Source: Cerasicoccus sp. TK19100 (GTDB taxonomy: Bacteria > Verrucomicrobiota > Verrucomicrobiia > Opitutales > Cerasicoccaceae). From it: DNA of 64,000 nucleotides. Below are positions 34,993-43,586 of this stretch, piece by piece (the first letter of the stretch is position 1; each line of letters begins with the position of its first letter). Location: assembly GCF_027257155.1 (NCBI RefSeq), contig NZ_JAPWDU010000007.1:1-64000 (forward strand), given 5' to 3'. The position numbers were made by a program, and so were the translations under genes. The notes under the pieces were generated by a model. That model was not told the DNA's origin. It saw only the letters and a program-made list of their open reading frames with translations, and made no database searches.

Positions 34993-35037
34993 GCAGCTCA
35001 CCGCCATCTTTAATTTTTAATTTGTTCACTTTAATCT
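34586..35037 (+). mobile_element. Inverted-repeat cassette carrying the four-helix-bundle gene
   Basis: Left arm 34586-34618 begins AGATTAAAGTGA and right arm 35004-35037 is its reverse complement apart from one substitution and a small indel near the inner end (identical blocks of 12 and 17 bases). The arms bracket one ORF and end 1 base before the ATG of the downstream phosphorylase, so the cassette replaces that gene's normal leader. I see no target-site duplication. Confidence 0.72.
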
Positions 35038-35038
35038 C

Positions 35039-36787
35039 ATGATCAAACACATCGACCAAGGCATTCTCTCCCGTATTAAACGCCGGCTCTATTATCTGTA
35101 TGGCGATAAGGCTGATCAGTTGACGGAGCGGCTGTATTATATGGTCGGGCGTTATGGGGTGGGGGTGCAGCCGCCGATTAAGCCAGAGCATCGCTGGACC
35201 GAGCATGATGTTTACCTGATCACTTACGCCGACATGGTGCAGAGCGAGAAGGATACGCCGCTGGCCACGCTCAAGCGGTTTGCGACTGAGCACCTGAAGG
35301 GCGCGATCAACACCGTGCACATTTTGCCGTTTTATCCTTGGTCGAGTGATGATGGTTTTTCAGTGATCGACTATCGTGAAGTGAAGGAAGAATACGGGCC
35401 GTGGAGCGATGTCGAAAGCCTCGGGCGTGAGTTCAAGCTGATGTTCGACCTGGTGTGCAATCACTGCTCCAGCCAGAGCCCTTGGTTTCGCGATTTCCTG
35501 ATCGGCATTGCGCCGGCGGACGAATACTTTGTCACCATGGATCCGGAGACGGATCTGTCGCAGGTCGTCCGGCCACGCACCTCGCCGCTGCTGACCAAGA
35601 CCGTGACGCGCGACGGCGACGCCTACGTGTGGACCACCTTTAGTGCCGACCAGGTGGACCTCAATTGGCAAAACCCGGATCTTCTTTTTGAATTTCTCGA
35701 CATCCTGATGCTCTACATCAGCCACGGGGCGACGACGATCCGCCTCGATGCGTGCGCCTTCATGTGGAAGGAGGTGGGCACGGACTGCCTGCACCTGCCG
35801 CAGACGCACGAGATCATCAAGCTGATGCGCGATTTCTGCGAGCTCGTGGCACCGCAGGTGTTGATCATCACCGAGACCAATGTGCCGCACGACGAAAACA
35901 TCAGCTACTTCGGCCGTAATGATGAGGCGCATATGGTTTACAACTTCAGCCTGCCGCCGCTGCTCCTGCACGCGCTGCTGACGAATAACAGCCACTACCT
36001 GACTAAATGGGCGACCAATCTGGAGTATCCGGAGCCGGGCGAGGGCACGTTCTTTAATTTCACCGCCTCGCATGACGGCGTCGGCGTGCGCCCGCTGCAA
36101 GGGCTCTTGCCGAAAAAGGAATTCGACAAGCTGATTCACTCCGTGGAGCAGAGTGGCGCGCATGTTTCCAAGCGCACGCTGCCCGATGGCTCACAGAGCC
36201 CCTACGAGCTGAACATCACGTATTTCTCCGCGCTTTCCGGGCGGCATGATTCCGACGGCCTCGGCGCGGCGCGTTTCCTGTGTTCGCAAGCGGTAGCGCT
36301 CGCGTTTAAGGGCGTGCCTGCGGTTTATTTTCACAGCCTGGTCGGCACGCCGAACTACCACGAGGGCGTGGAGCAAACCGGTGCGCCGCGTACGATCAAT
36401 CGCCGCAAATACGACGAGGCGGAGCTCGCCGAATTGTTGCAGGACAAGTCGCGTGCGCAGGGGACCATTTTCCGGAAGTATCTGCAGATGCTGCGCCGTC
36501 GCTCTAACTACCCGGCGTTCCACCCGGACGGCGAGCAGAAGATCATCGATGCGGGCAAGAGTCTCTTTGCGCTGGAGCGTATTTCGCCGAGCAAAAACCA
36601 GACAGTGTTCTGCGTGTTTAACTTCTCCGACGAAGAGCAAACCGTGGTTAATCCGAAAGACACTGAGACGCTCAAGAAGGCGAAGAAATTCTACGACATC
36701 CTCTCGGGCAAGACCCACAGCGACGGCTCGCGCGGCATCAAGCTGGCTCCGTATCAGGCCATGTGGCTCGTGCCGCGGACGGAGTAA
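35039..36787 (+). CDS. GH13_18 sugar phosphorylase, probably glucosylglycerate phosphorylase
   Basis: A 582-residue alpha-glucan-type phosphorylase of GH13 subfamily 18, which includes sucrose, sucrose-6-phosphate and glucosylglycerate phosphorylases. Seen: HILPFYPWSSDDGFSVIDY, TTIRLDACAFMWKEVGT (nucleophile D237), LIITETNVPH (acid/base E279), FTASHDGVGVRPLQG (transition-state Asp). Length and loop IPR/RTSP region are nearer to the glucosylglycerate group than to classic sucrose phosphorylase, and GpgS and a candidate MGG-type GT4 are in the window. It would release glucose 1-phosphate and glycerate. The inverted arm of the four-helix cassette abuts its ATG; no ribosome site is visible. Confidence 0.85.
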   Translation: MIKHIDQGILSRIKRRLYYLYGDKADQLTERLYYMVGRYGVGVQPPIKPEHRWTEHDVYLITYADMVQSEKDTPLATLKRFATEHLKGAINTVHILPFYPWSSDDGFSVIDYREVKEEYGPWSDVESLGREFKLMFDLVCNHCSSQSPWFRDFLIGIAPADEYFVTMDPETDLSQVVRPRTSPLLTKTVTRDGDAYVWTTFSADQVDLNWQNPDLLFEFLDILMLYISHGATTIRLDACAFMWKEVGTDCLHLPQTHEIIKLMRDFCELVAPQVLIITETNVPHDENISYFGRNDEAHMVYNFSLPPLLLHALLTNNSHYLTKWATNLEYPEPGEGTFFNFTASHDGVGVRPLQGLLPKKEFDKLIHSVEQSGAHVSKRTLPDGSQSPYELNITYFSALSGRHDSDGLGAARFLCSQAVALAFKGVPAVYFHSLVGTPNYHEGVEQTGAPRTINRRKYDEAELAELLQDKSRAQGTIFRKYLQMLRRRSNYPAFHPDGEQKIIDAGKSLFALERISPSKNQTVFCVFNFSDEEQTVVNPKDTETLKKAKKFYDILSGKTHSDGSRGIKLAPYQAMWLVPRTE

Positions 36788-36813
36788 TCGCGTCGGCGTT
36801 CGTCGCGCGTGAG

Positions 36814-37947
36814 CTACCGTGTTTTGGCGGGCTGGGTTTCCAGCGATGGGTTCTCGGGCGTCTTTTTTGGAATGTATGGGAAGTGCCGTTTCAGGTGGTT
36901 GAGTGGCTTTTCAAAGAAGTGCCATGAGAGCACCGAGAGCCCTAGCGTGATGGCGGTTTTCACGAAGAGCAGGAACCAGTAATTCTCATTGAGGGTATCG
37001 GGTATGCCGAGCTTGCTAAAAATGAGATAGCCGGGGATCGGTGCCGAGTAATAGAACCATTGCCAGAGGGCGAGGCTCAGCCCGTGCAGAATGTAAATCC
37101 CATAGCTGATCGTGCCCAGATACACCGCGACTTTGTTTTGCAGCATGAAGCCCAACGGGCCGCCCAGGCCCAGAGAAGCGCCCCAGATGATGGCTCCACT
37201 AATCAATGCAACGCCGGTTTGACGCAAGGCCAGGAGCGGGATGAATTCCGTTTGCGCCAGACAGAACAGCGCTACGCCCACGCCGATGAACCACACTGCC
37301 AGCGTGTTCATCCGGTCGGTGGAGAGCTGGCGCGCCAGCACGGAAAGCAGCGCACCAACGCCGAAGCAATCCAGCACGCCAAAGGTCAGCAGGTTGGGAT
37401 CAATCTGAAGCGACGATGACCAGACGACGATTTTCGAAATCGGTGAAATCGCGATGGACGCAAACATCAGCCACAGCAGTTTACTCCTTGGCACATAGAG
37501 CATGAGGATCGGCCAGAAGAGGTAGAACTGCTCTTCCACTGCCAGGCTCCACAAGTGGGAGCCCCAAATATCGCGCGTGGTTAATTGCTGGTAGACATTC
37601 TGCAGGTAGGTCGCGTGCCAAAAAATGGATTCCCTGAACGGCTCGATGTTCAGGAGCGCCATCAAGAAAATGGTGGCATAGTAGAGTGGGAAAATGCGCA
37701 GGAATCGCCGGATGTAAAACTGCCGTAGCACGATGCTACTTGGTGTCGGCGTCGCTTGCTTAAACCGGGCATCCAGCAGAATACCCGTGATGAGAAAGCC
37801 GCTGAGGACAAAGAATATTTGGACCCCGATTGCGCCGATGTTGGTGCCGCCAATGTCGCCATGGATGCCCTGCGGTGCCCAGTGAGCCCAAACCACGGCG
37901 CCCACGGCGTACGCCCTGAGCCCATCTAATTGAGAAAGCCTTTGCAT
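36814..37947 (-). CDS. Acyltransferase family 3 (OafA/YrhL-like) membrane protein
   Basis: A 377-residue integral membrane acyltransferase: QLDGLRAYAVGAVVWAHWAP, GVQIFFVLSGFLITGILLD, HLWSLAVEEQFYLFWP, GTISYGIYILHGLS and WHFFEKPLNHLKRHFPY. Same plan and closing motif as the AT-rich copy at 27943-29034, so they are paralogues or homologues of separate origin. Likely O-acetylates surface polysaccharide. Convergent with the phosphorylase gene, 26 bp apart. Confidence 0.9.
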   Translation of the reverse strand: MQRLSQLDGLRAYAVGAVVWAHWAPQGIHGDIGGTNIGAIGVQIFFVLSGFLITGILLDARFKQATPTPSSIVLRQFYIRRFLRIFPLYYATIFLMALLNIEPFRESIFWHATYLQNVYQQLTTRDIWGSHLWSLAVEEQFYLFWPILMLYVPRSKLLWLMFASIAISPISKIVVWSSSLQIDPNLLTFGVLDCFGVGALLSVLARQLSTDRMNTLAVWFIGVGVALFCLAQTEFIPLLALRQTGVALISGAIIWGASLGLGGPLGFMLQNKVAVYLGTISYGIYILHGLSLALWQWFYYSAPIPGYLIFSKLGIPDTLNENYWFLLFVKTAITLGLSVLSWHFFEKPLNHLKRHFPYIPKKTPENPSLETQPAKTR

Positions 37948-38011
37948 GTAAGTAGCAGTCGGCTACATATGCAAAGTGTATTCCCGGATGTGTCAACAAC
38001 GGCTCGCTGGC

Positions 38012-38611
38012 CTATTCCTCTTCTTCGTGCTCGGTTTCAGGAGTTGGTGTGCCGGGTAGGGCCTCAGCCTCGGCTTCGACTTGTGCGTCGAACTCCGGCG
38101 TGACCGCGCCAAGCTGGGGCAAAAGCGCGTCGTAGGCTCCCGGCTGTGAGAAGATGTAGAAGCCGACGATGCGGGGCTCGCCGCCAAACTTGTAGCCAAT
38201 GACATTGGCGTGGTCGATGATCGCAATGCGTCGGGTGACGGTGAACCCGGATGCTTTCAGGTCAGCCGTGATGCCATCGAGCGCCTTGGTTGAGCGCTCG
38301 GTGGACTGCTTGATCAGGCGTGATTTCTGGCCGAAGGGGTAAAACTTGACCTTGAAGAGAATCGTGGAGCCATCTTCGCTCGCGGCCAGGAGGATTTCCT
38401 CGCCGTTGACCACGCCTTCGCGCTCGGGGCCGAGGCGCCAGGAGTCACGCGGCACCGGGTAGGGCTCACGGTTGTCGATGGAGATTGCCTGGACGGTATC
38501 GAGCTTGGCACCTTTGTAATCAAATTCGCGGGCGGAGTAGCAGCCGGTGAGTACCAGGCTGGCCAGCCCGACGATTAAATACGCAGCGTTTCGCAAGAGA
38601 GCTTTCTTCAT
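38012..38611 (-). CDS. Predicted lipoprotein
   Basis: A 199-residue protein with MKKALLRNAAYLIVGLASLV then LTGC lipobox and YSAREFDY. The body predicts mixed alpha/beta (RIAIIDHANVIGYKFGG) and the C terminus is acidic (TETEHEEEE). I recognise no family. It stands alone with small gaps on both sides. Lipid-anchored in the periplasm by prediction. Confidence 0.68.
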   Translation of the reverse strand: MKKALLRNAAYLIVGLASLVLTGCYSAREFDYKGAKLDTVQAISIDNREPYPVPRDSWRLGPEREGVVNGEEILLAASEDGSTILFKVKFYPFGQKSRLIKQSTERSTKALDGITADLKASGFTVTRRIAIIDHANVIGYKFGGEPRIVGFYIFSQPGAYDALLPQLGAVTPEFDAQVEAEAEALPGTPTPETEHEEEE

Positions 38612-38693
38612 AGCGACAAGGATTTAGTGGTTCTCCGCGCCGCTTCAAAGGCGAAATGCGCGGTTCACCTGATCGTCACAATTCGCGCTGAGC

Positions 38694-39731
38694 TTACTGA
38701 TACTCGGCCGGCAGCGCCTTGCCGAGCTTGGCGCTCCGGGCGGCGAGGTCGAGGATGTGGATCGGGCGGCGCGACCACTCAGGGGTGATGATCAGCTTGG
38801 CCTGGTCGGTCAGGTATTCCGCGACGTTCTGGTAGTAAAGTTCCTGCTTGGTTTCCTCCTGCTTGCCTTCGGTGACCTTCCGCGTGTCGCCCTCCTGCTG
38901 GGCGAGGCGATACTGACCGTGCGGGTCCATGAAGGTCACGGAGCCCTTGGTTCCGGTAACGCGCATCATGCCGGGCGGCGTATCGCTGTCCAAATGTGTG
39001 ATGGTCAGGGTGACGCGGGCCCCGTTGGCAAATCGGATGACGGCGCTGGCCTCGTCTTCATTGGCATCATCGCCCCAGCGGGTTTGGTTGCCCCAGTAGC
39101 CTTCGAAGGCGTAGCCGGAAACTTCGGTGATCTCGGAGTCGATGATCTGTAGGGAGTATTCGAGCAGGTGGACGCCCCAATCATAAAGGACGCCGCCGGA
39201 AATCGTGCGGCTCGTGCGCCACCAGTCGAGTGGCTTGGAGCGCTTGCCCATGCGGCAGTCGATCTTGTAAACATCGCCCAGCGCGCCGTCGGCCATCAGC
39301 TTGAGCGCGGTTAGCGGGATGCCGTCCCAGTGGCGGTTGTGGTAAGTGGAAAGCATAACGCCGGACTCTTGCGCGGCGGCGATCATCTGATCACATTCGG
39401 CGGTGGTGATCGCCAGCGGCTTTTCGCAGACTACGTGCCGACCTGCGCGCAGTGCCTTCAGGGCGAGCTCGGCGTGGGTGTTGTGCGGCGTGATGAGCAC
39501 GATCAGGTCGACGTCCGATTGGTCGAGCATTTCATCGATCGAGGCAAACGTTCCGATGCCGGGAAAATCCTCGGTGGCGACTTTAAGGCGCTCGGGGTCC
39601 ATCTCGGCAACGGCAACGGGGACCATGCCTTGGGCTTGAAGCTCGTTCAGGTGCTTCTTGCCCATGTTAAAGGCACCGCCGTAGCCGACGACACCTACCT
39701 TGATATCACTGGTAGAGGGGTATTTTTTCAT
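38694..39731 (-). CDS. Gfo/Idh/MocA family oxidoreductase
   Basis: A 345-residue NAD(P)-dependent sugar oxidoreductase-like protein: KVGVVGYGGAFNMGKKHL (Rossmann), VVCEKPLAITTAECDQM (EKP motif, catalytic lysine), YNRHWDG, WGVHLLEYSLQI. Usual substrates are inositol, glucose or sugar derivatives; not assignable here. It lies 3 bp downstream of the HAD phosphatase gene, in the same operon. Confidence 0.88.
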   Translation of the reverse strand: MKKYPSTSDIKVGVVGYGGAFNMGKKHLNELQAQGMVPVAVAEMDPERLKVATEDFPGIGTFASIDEMLDQSDVDLIVLITPHNTHAELALKALRAGRHVVCEKPLAITTAECDQMIAAAQESGVMLSTYHNRHWDGIPLTALKLMADGALGDVYKIDCRMGKRSKPLDWWRTSRTISGGVLYDWGVHLLEYSLQIIDSEITEVSGYAFEGYWGNQTRWGDDANEDEASAVIRFANGARVTLTITHLDSDTPPGMMRVTGTKGSVTFMDPHGQYRLAQQEGDTRKVTEGKQEETKQELYYQNVAEYLTDQAKLIITPEWSRRPIHILDLAARSAKLGKALPAEYQ

Positions 39732-39734
39732 GGC

Positions 39735-40760
39735 TTATTCGAAGAGGTCTTTCTGTTCATCCGTTGGCCCGGGTTCAACCACTTTCTTCTCCGGGGGGTG
39801 GAGATGTTGCGGTGGCTTTTTGACCCGGAGGGCCAGGGCGGCTTCGCCTTCTTCCACGAGGCGATCGCAGATGCGGCGCACCTGCATCTTGATCCAGCGG
39901 TGGGTCTGCGAGGTGGGCGTATAGTCCGCCGGGCCATAGCTGTCCACGCGGCCGTCCTGCAGGAGCTGGTCGTTCTGCAAAAATTCGTTTTCGCGCTCGG
40001 GATCGTAAACGGCAAAGGTCTTGCCGCCGCTGCGACGAACCACGGAAAACACCGGCACATCGCTGGGGCCGTCGGCCATGTAGAGCATGTTTTCCATCGG
40101 GATGCGCCGGTCTTCGGGCATCATCTTGGCGTTCACGGAAATGTCCGGATTCTTGTTCGAGCCCTTGTTGATCTCGAAAATATAGCGCGTTTTGATGGTG
40201 TTATCGACCATGACTCCGATCTGGCTGATCTCGAAATCCATCGGGATGCTGAGCTCGTCCTGCTTGAGGTAGTAGGGCGGCAGGGGCGCTTCGATGAACT
40301 CACAGCCGAAGACGCCGTCCACCTCGGGCGCAATTTTGCTGCCGCGAATCATCTCGGCCAGGCCGGTGCTGATGATGTAGTGCTCCAGTTGGATGTCGTG
40401 CTTGCGATAGGCGGGAGTGGACTGCGTTAGCGCACGTAGCTCTTGGAAAAAATCGGGCAGTCCCGGGTAAAACGGCAGCTCGGCACCGAGCTCGCGCAGG
40501 ATGCTGTTGCGCAGGCCTTTGAGCGGGCCGTTCTTGATGTAGGTGAGCAGGTGGTTCAGGTAAACGGTGTCCGGCGAAACGTGCACGCCGCGCTCGCCAT
40601 AAATTTTTGGCAATTCGTTTACTTCCTTCCAGAACTGTTTTCCGTCCACCTGATAGCGGCGAAAGAGCGGCTCCTGCATGTAGCCGGGGATGAGCGTTTT
40701 ATCGAAATCCCAGACACATGCTACGATGCGGCGGCGGTTCAGGCTATGACTTCCAGACAT
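39735..40760 (-). CDS. HAD-superfamily phosphatase
   Basis: A 341-residue HAD protein: [14 protein letters not shown] (motif I, nucleophile and acid/base Asp), [11 protein letters not shown] (motif II), [11 protein letters not shown] (motif III lysine region), [13 protein letters not shown] (motif IV). A proline/lysine-rich C-terminal tail is unusual. Start MSGSHSL (40760). Coupled to the Gfo/Idh gene. HAD phosphatases are needed in glucosylglycerate-type pathways, so this and the 43.6-kb gene are candidates, without direct evidence. Confidence 0.85.
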   Translation of the reverse strand: MSGSHSLNRRRIVACVWDFDKTLIPGYMQEPLFRRYQVDGKQFWKEVNELPKIYGERGVHVSPDTVYLNHLLTYIKNGPLKGLRNSILRELGAELPFYPGLPDFFQELRALTQSTPAYRKHDIQLEHYIISTGLAEMIRGSKIAPEVDGVFGCEFIEAPLPPYYLKQDELSIPMDFEISQIGVMVDNTIKTRYIFEINKGSNKNPDISVNAKMMPEDRRIPMENMLYMADGPSDVPVFSVVRRSGGKTFAVYDPERENEFLQNDQLLQDGRVDSYGPADYTPTSQTHRWIKMQVRRICDRLVEEGEAALALRVKKPPQHLHPPEKKVVEPGPTDEQKDLFE

Positions 40761-40874
40761 GGTTGAGCGGATTTTGCCGCTAAATGCTAGCCCAGGGCGA
40801 GACTCAAAACGCAAATCATGCAGGATAATCTACGGTTGAAAAAATTCGGCTGCCGGTATTGGATGATTGTCCTC

Positions 40875-42089
40875 ATGGATCCTCGATTTCCCAATGGTCC
40901 CCCGCCACCTCCTCCAGGTGGAGGCCCGCCGCCGCCATACCGGCCCGGCATGCGCCCTCCGCCGGGGCCGCCCATGGGGCGATATCCGCCGCCTCCGCAG
41001 CGTCCATTGCGTCGCAAGCCCGGTGAAGCAGACCCTGATGGGGAGTCGCGCAAAGGCCGTTGCCTGATTCGCGAAGAAAAGAAAGTGCCTGAGCAAAAGC
41101 CGGTGCTGGCCCCTGAGCCGGAGAAGCCCGCCGCGCGCAATACCAAGTCGACCGACTACCAACTGCTCAACGGCATCCGGGTGAACAAGGGGTTCTTTTG
41201 GCTGAGCGCATTGGTGATGTTCCTGATCGTTTTGGCGACCATCAGTGTGCCGATGTATTACGTGATCTCGAATCGGATCAACCAGCCCGAGGAAACGGCG
41301 GACGATCGGACTGCCGCTGCGGCGAGGGAAACCAAGTCGGAGGATCCGGGATTTGACGCCGCTCCGCTGCGGGACTCTTTTCAGGAAATCAAAAGCGCGG
41401 CGCTCAAGCGCATCGACGACCCCGCCACCATGGTCGAGGAAATCATGGCCTACAACGCGCAGGCCACTGGTTACGAGTTGGCGCGCACATTCTCACTGGA
41501 AGGTCGCGTAAAGACCGCCACCCGCGAGTATGAGATGAATCTTTTCATCAAGGCCCCCAACCAGGTGCGGCAGGTGCTTACGATGGACGAAATGAAAGTG
41601 ACGTCGATTTACAACGGCGTTGCCGGCGAACTCATGGCGAATGACTTTGCTAAAGACCGCTCCATGGACCGCGCGATGACCCGTGCTCAAAGCGTATCGC
41701 TGCTCATGTCGGCAATGCCCAGCATGCCGTTGTGGCAATTTAATGTGGACCCGAGCTTTATCGAGTATGCCGGACAGCGATCGCACGATGGCGTGATGTG
41801 CCACGTGCTGCGCAACACGGCTCTTCCGCCATATGTCATCGAGCATTTTCTGGATACGGAAACCTTTGTGGAGCATTACCGCACCCTGGACGGCCTGGAT
41901 GAAAACGATCAGCGCTTCACGGTGGAGGTCAGCCTAAAGGATTATCAGCAAGATGGCGAGTTCATGGTGCCGACGTTGATCGAGGTTCGCGAAAAGTCCG
42001 CGATAGAAGTGACCAGCTCGTTCCAGGTCGAGAAAACCCGCTTCAATCAGGGGCTGCTCCCGAGCTTGTTCAGCTTGGACAATTCGTAG
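40875..42089 (+). CDS. Proline-rich membrane-anchored protein with LolA-like periplasmic domain
   Basis: A 404-residue protein: residues 1-80 are extremely proline/glycine-rich (PPPPPPGGGPPPP and similar), followed by a charged linker, a single transmembrane helix at about 120-142 (FFWLSALVMFLIVLATISVPM) and a periplasmic domain with the feel of the LolA/LppX beta-sheet fold (FSLEGRVKTATREYEMNLFIKAPNQVRQV). The polyproline stretch suggests protein-protein contacts. Start at 40875; two earlier in-frame ATGs (40863, 40818) overlap the divergent HAD gene's region. Function unknown. Confidence 0.68.
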   Translation: MDPRFPNGPPPPPPGGGPPPPYRPGMRPPPGPPMGRYPPPPQRPLRRKPGEADPDGESRKGRCLIREEKKVPEQKPVLAPEPEKPAARNTKSTDYQLLNGIRVNKGFFWLSALVMFLIVLATISVPMYYVISNRINQPEETADDRTAAAARETKSEDPGFDAAPLRDSFQEIKSAALKRIDDPATMVEEIMAYNAQATGYELARTFSLEGRVKTATREYEMNLFIKAPNQVRQVLTMDEMKVTSIYNGVAGELMANDFAKDRSMDRAMTRAQSVSLLMSAMPSMPLWQFNVDPSFIEYAGQRSHDGVMCHVLRNTALPPYVIEHFLDTETFVEHYRTLDGLDENDQRFTVEVSLKDYQQDGEFMVPTLIEVREKSAIEVTSSFQVEKTRFNQGLLPSLFSLDNS

Positions 42090-42096
42090 ACGCTCC

Positions 42097-42927
42097 CTAC
42101 TCCGCTGCTTGCATTTCGCGGTAGAGGTCGAACAAGGCGTAGCAATACATACGGTGCGCCTTCAGCTCGCCGACGGGGGTGTCGAACGTGTGCATTTTCT
42201 CGCCGTCGTAGCCGAAGATGACGACCTTGTCCTTAAAGGCGTTGGGCGCGGTCTTGCCGGCAATCAGGTCGGTAAATGGCGTGTATGGCAGGTCGTCGAT
42301 CTGCGGGTATTCAACGGGCGTCAGCATGCTTGGGCCAATGCGCAGCGTGTGGCCATCGATGCTGAGCGATTGCTGGGTCAGCTTGGCTTCCGCGCCAAAG
42401 GCCTGCTCCAGACCGATGAGGTAAAGCGACTTCACGGCCTTGCCCTGAAAGCGCTCCAGGATCGGCGCGGCGGTCGGGTGCATGTGTTCGGCGAAGCCCA
42501 CCGCAAGGGCATTCTGTGAAATAGCAGGCAGGGGAATCCAGCCCGAGTCGCCGACGATGCTCATTGACCAGTTGGCCGGAATGTTGGGCAGGAAAAACTT
42601 CTCGGGCAGCGGATTGGGGTTGGGCTCCGAGGCGTCGATGCGTGCCTGGAGGACCACCGGTGCGCGGGCAACGGATTCCGCCAGGGCGGCGTCGCCGGGC
42701 CCGGGTTTGGGCAGATCGATGAAGAATTTGAAAATAATCGCGCGCGGCTCCTGCGCGGCAATGGCGTCGATGCCCTGGGCCATCAGTTCGCGGGGCAGGG
42801 GAAAGCCACCGAGCTGCTGCTCGTCATGGGCGTCGATCAGCACGACGGCAAACGGCTCCGGTGGGTTGGCAACGGCTGGGGCAACACACAGGCAGCAGGC
42901 GAGCAGCGACAGGAGCAGAGATTTCAT
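42097..42927 (-). CDS. Secreted CHASE2-like sensory protein
   Basis: A 276-residue exported protein: signal peptide (MKSLLLSLLACCLCVAPAVA) then a domain resembling CHASE2 (AVVLIDAHDEQQLGGFPLPRELM, AIIFKFFIDLPKP, VVLQARID, FKDKVVIFGYDGEKMHTFDTPVG). CHASE2 is normally the extracytoplasmic sensor of a membrane-bound kinase or cyclase; here it stands alone with no transmembrane output, so it may be a soluble partner or ligand-binding protein. Start at 42927. Confidence 0.65.
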   Translation of the reverse strand: MKSLLLSLLACCLCVAPAVANPPEPFAVVLIDAHDEQQLGGFPLPRELMAQGIDAIAAQEPRAIIFKFFIDLPKPGPGDAALAESVARAPVVLQARIDASEPNPNPLPEKFFLPNIPANWSMSIVGDSGWIPLPAISQNALAVGFAEHMHPTAAPILERFQGKAVKSLYLIGLEQAFGAEAKLTQQSLSIDGHTLRIGPSMLTPVEYPQIDDLPYTPFTDLIAGKTAPNAFKDKVVIFGYDGEKMHTFDTPVGELKAHRMYCYALFDLYREMQAAE

Positions 42928-43024
42928 GCCCGATGTTTTTAGCGGATCACGCCTGGGCTGCCGAGGATATTTCGCAAGGCCGAGCCGAGTATGGTTTCTC
43001 CGAGCTCTTGACAATAGGTGATTG

Positions 43025-43464
43025 GAGCGCCAATGGCGCGGCCGCATAGTAGCCTAGGGCTAGCGGACATTCATTTTGTATCTTGATTGCTGCAAATACT
43101 GCCCCAACGGGGCTACGCAAGATGTCGTTTTGCGCAATCCCGTTGGGATAGGCAATTTACGTATTCGTATTCCCAGGGTAGGCGTTCAGCCGCTCTGCGG
43201 CCTCAAGCCAACCCTGGGCTATTGATGCGTAGCCCCGTTGGGGCAAATTTACTGAAAGTTGAATGTCCGTTGGCCCTAGGGTAAGCCCTAGGTTTTGCGG
43301 ATTTATATAGCGTTGGAGCGCCGAAGGCGCGGCCGCAAAAACGTTGATACGGCCGCGCCTTCAGCGCTCTAATATTGGTGGGTGATCTCCTTTCCTAGGG
43401 CTGCGCTGCGTCGCGTTGCTCCTTGCTTACCCTAGGCTACTATGCGGCCGCGCCGTTGGCGCTC
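43025..43464. repeat. 440-bp nested inverted-repeat element
   Basis: Outermost arms 43025-43059 and 43430-43464 (35 bases, one mismatch, containing GCGGCCGCATAGTAGCC). Further nested pairs: GGACATTCA/TGAATGTCC around 43064 and 43259, TGCCCCAACGGGGCTACGCA at 43100-43119 against its exact complement at 43226-43245, CCCAGGGT/ACCCTGGG around 43171 and 43211, and a separate GC hairpin at about 43317-43371. No ORF. It fills most of the 659-bp gap before the HAD gene. The right end matches the left window edge. Confidence 0.7.
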
Positions 43465-43485
43465 GATACGCCGATTTCCCGCATG

Positions 43486-43557
43486 ACCGATACGTTGGCA
43501 TCCCACCCGACCGATTCGTATGCATACCACCCGACCGATACGCTGGCATCCCACCCG
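43486..43557. repeat. Three tandem 24-bp repeats
   Basis: Units 43486-43509, 43510-43533 and 43534-43557 follow the pattern ACCGATACGYTGGCATCCCA plus CCCG, the middle one diverged. A fourth, more diverged unit precedes them. They lie beyond the 3' end of the minus-strand HAD gene, 29 bp from its stop. Confidence 0.65.
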
Positions 43558-43586
43558 ATCAAATCTGCGCTTCTGGGAAACTGCCC

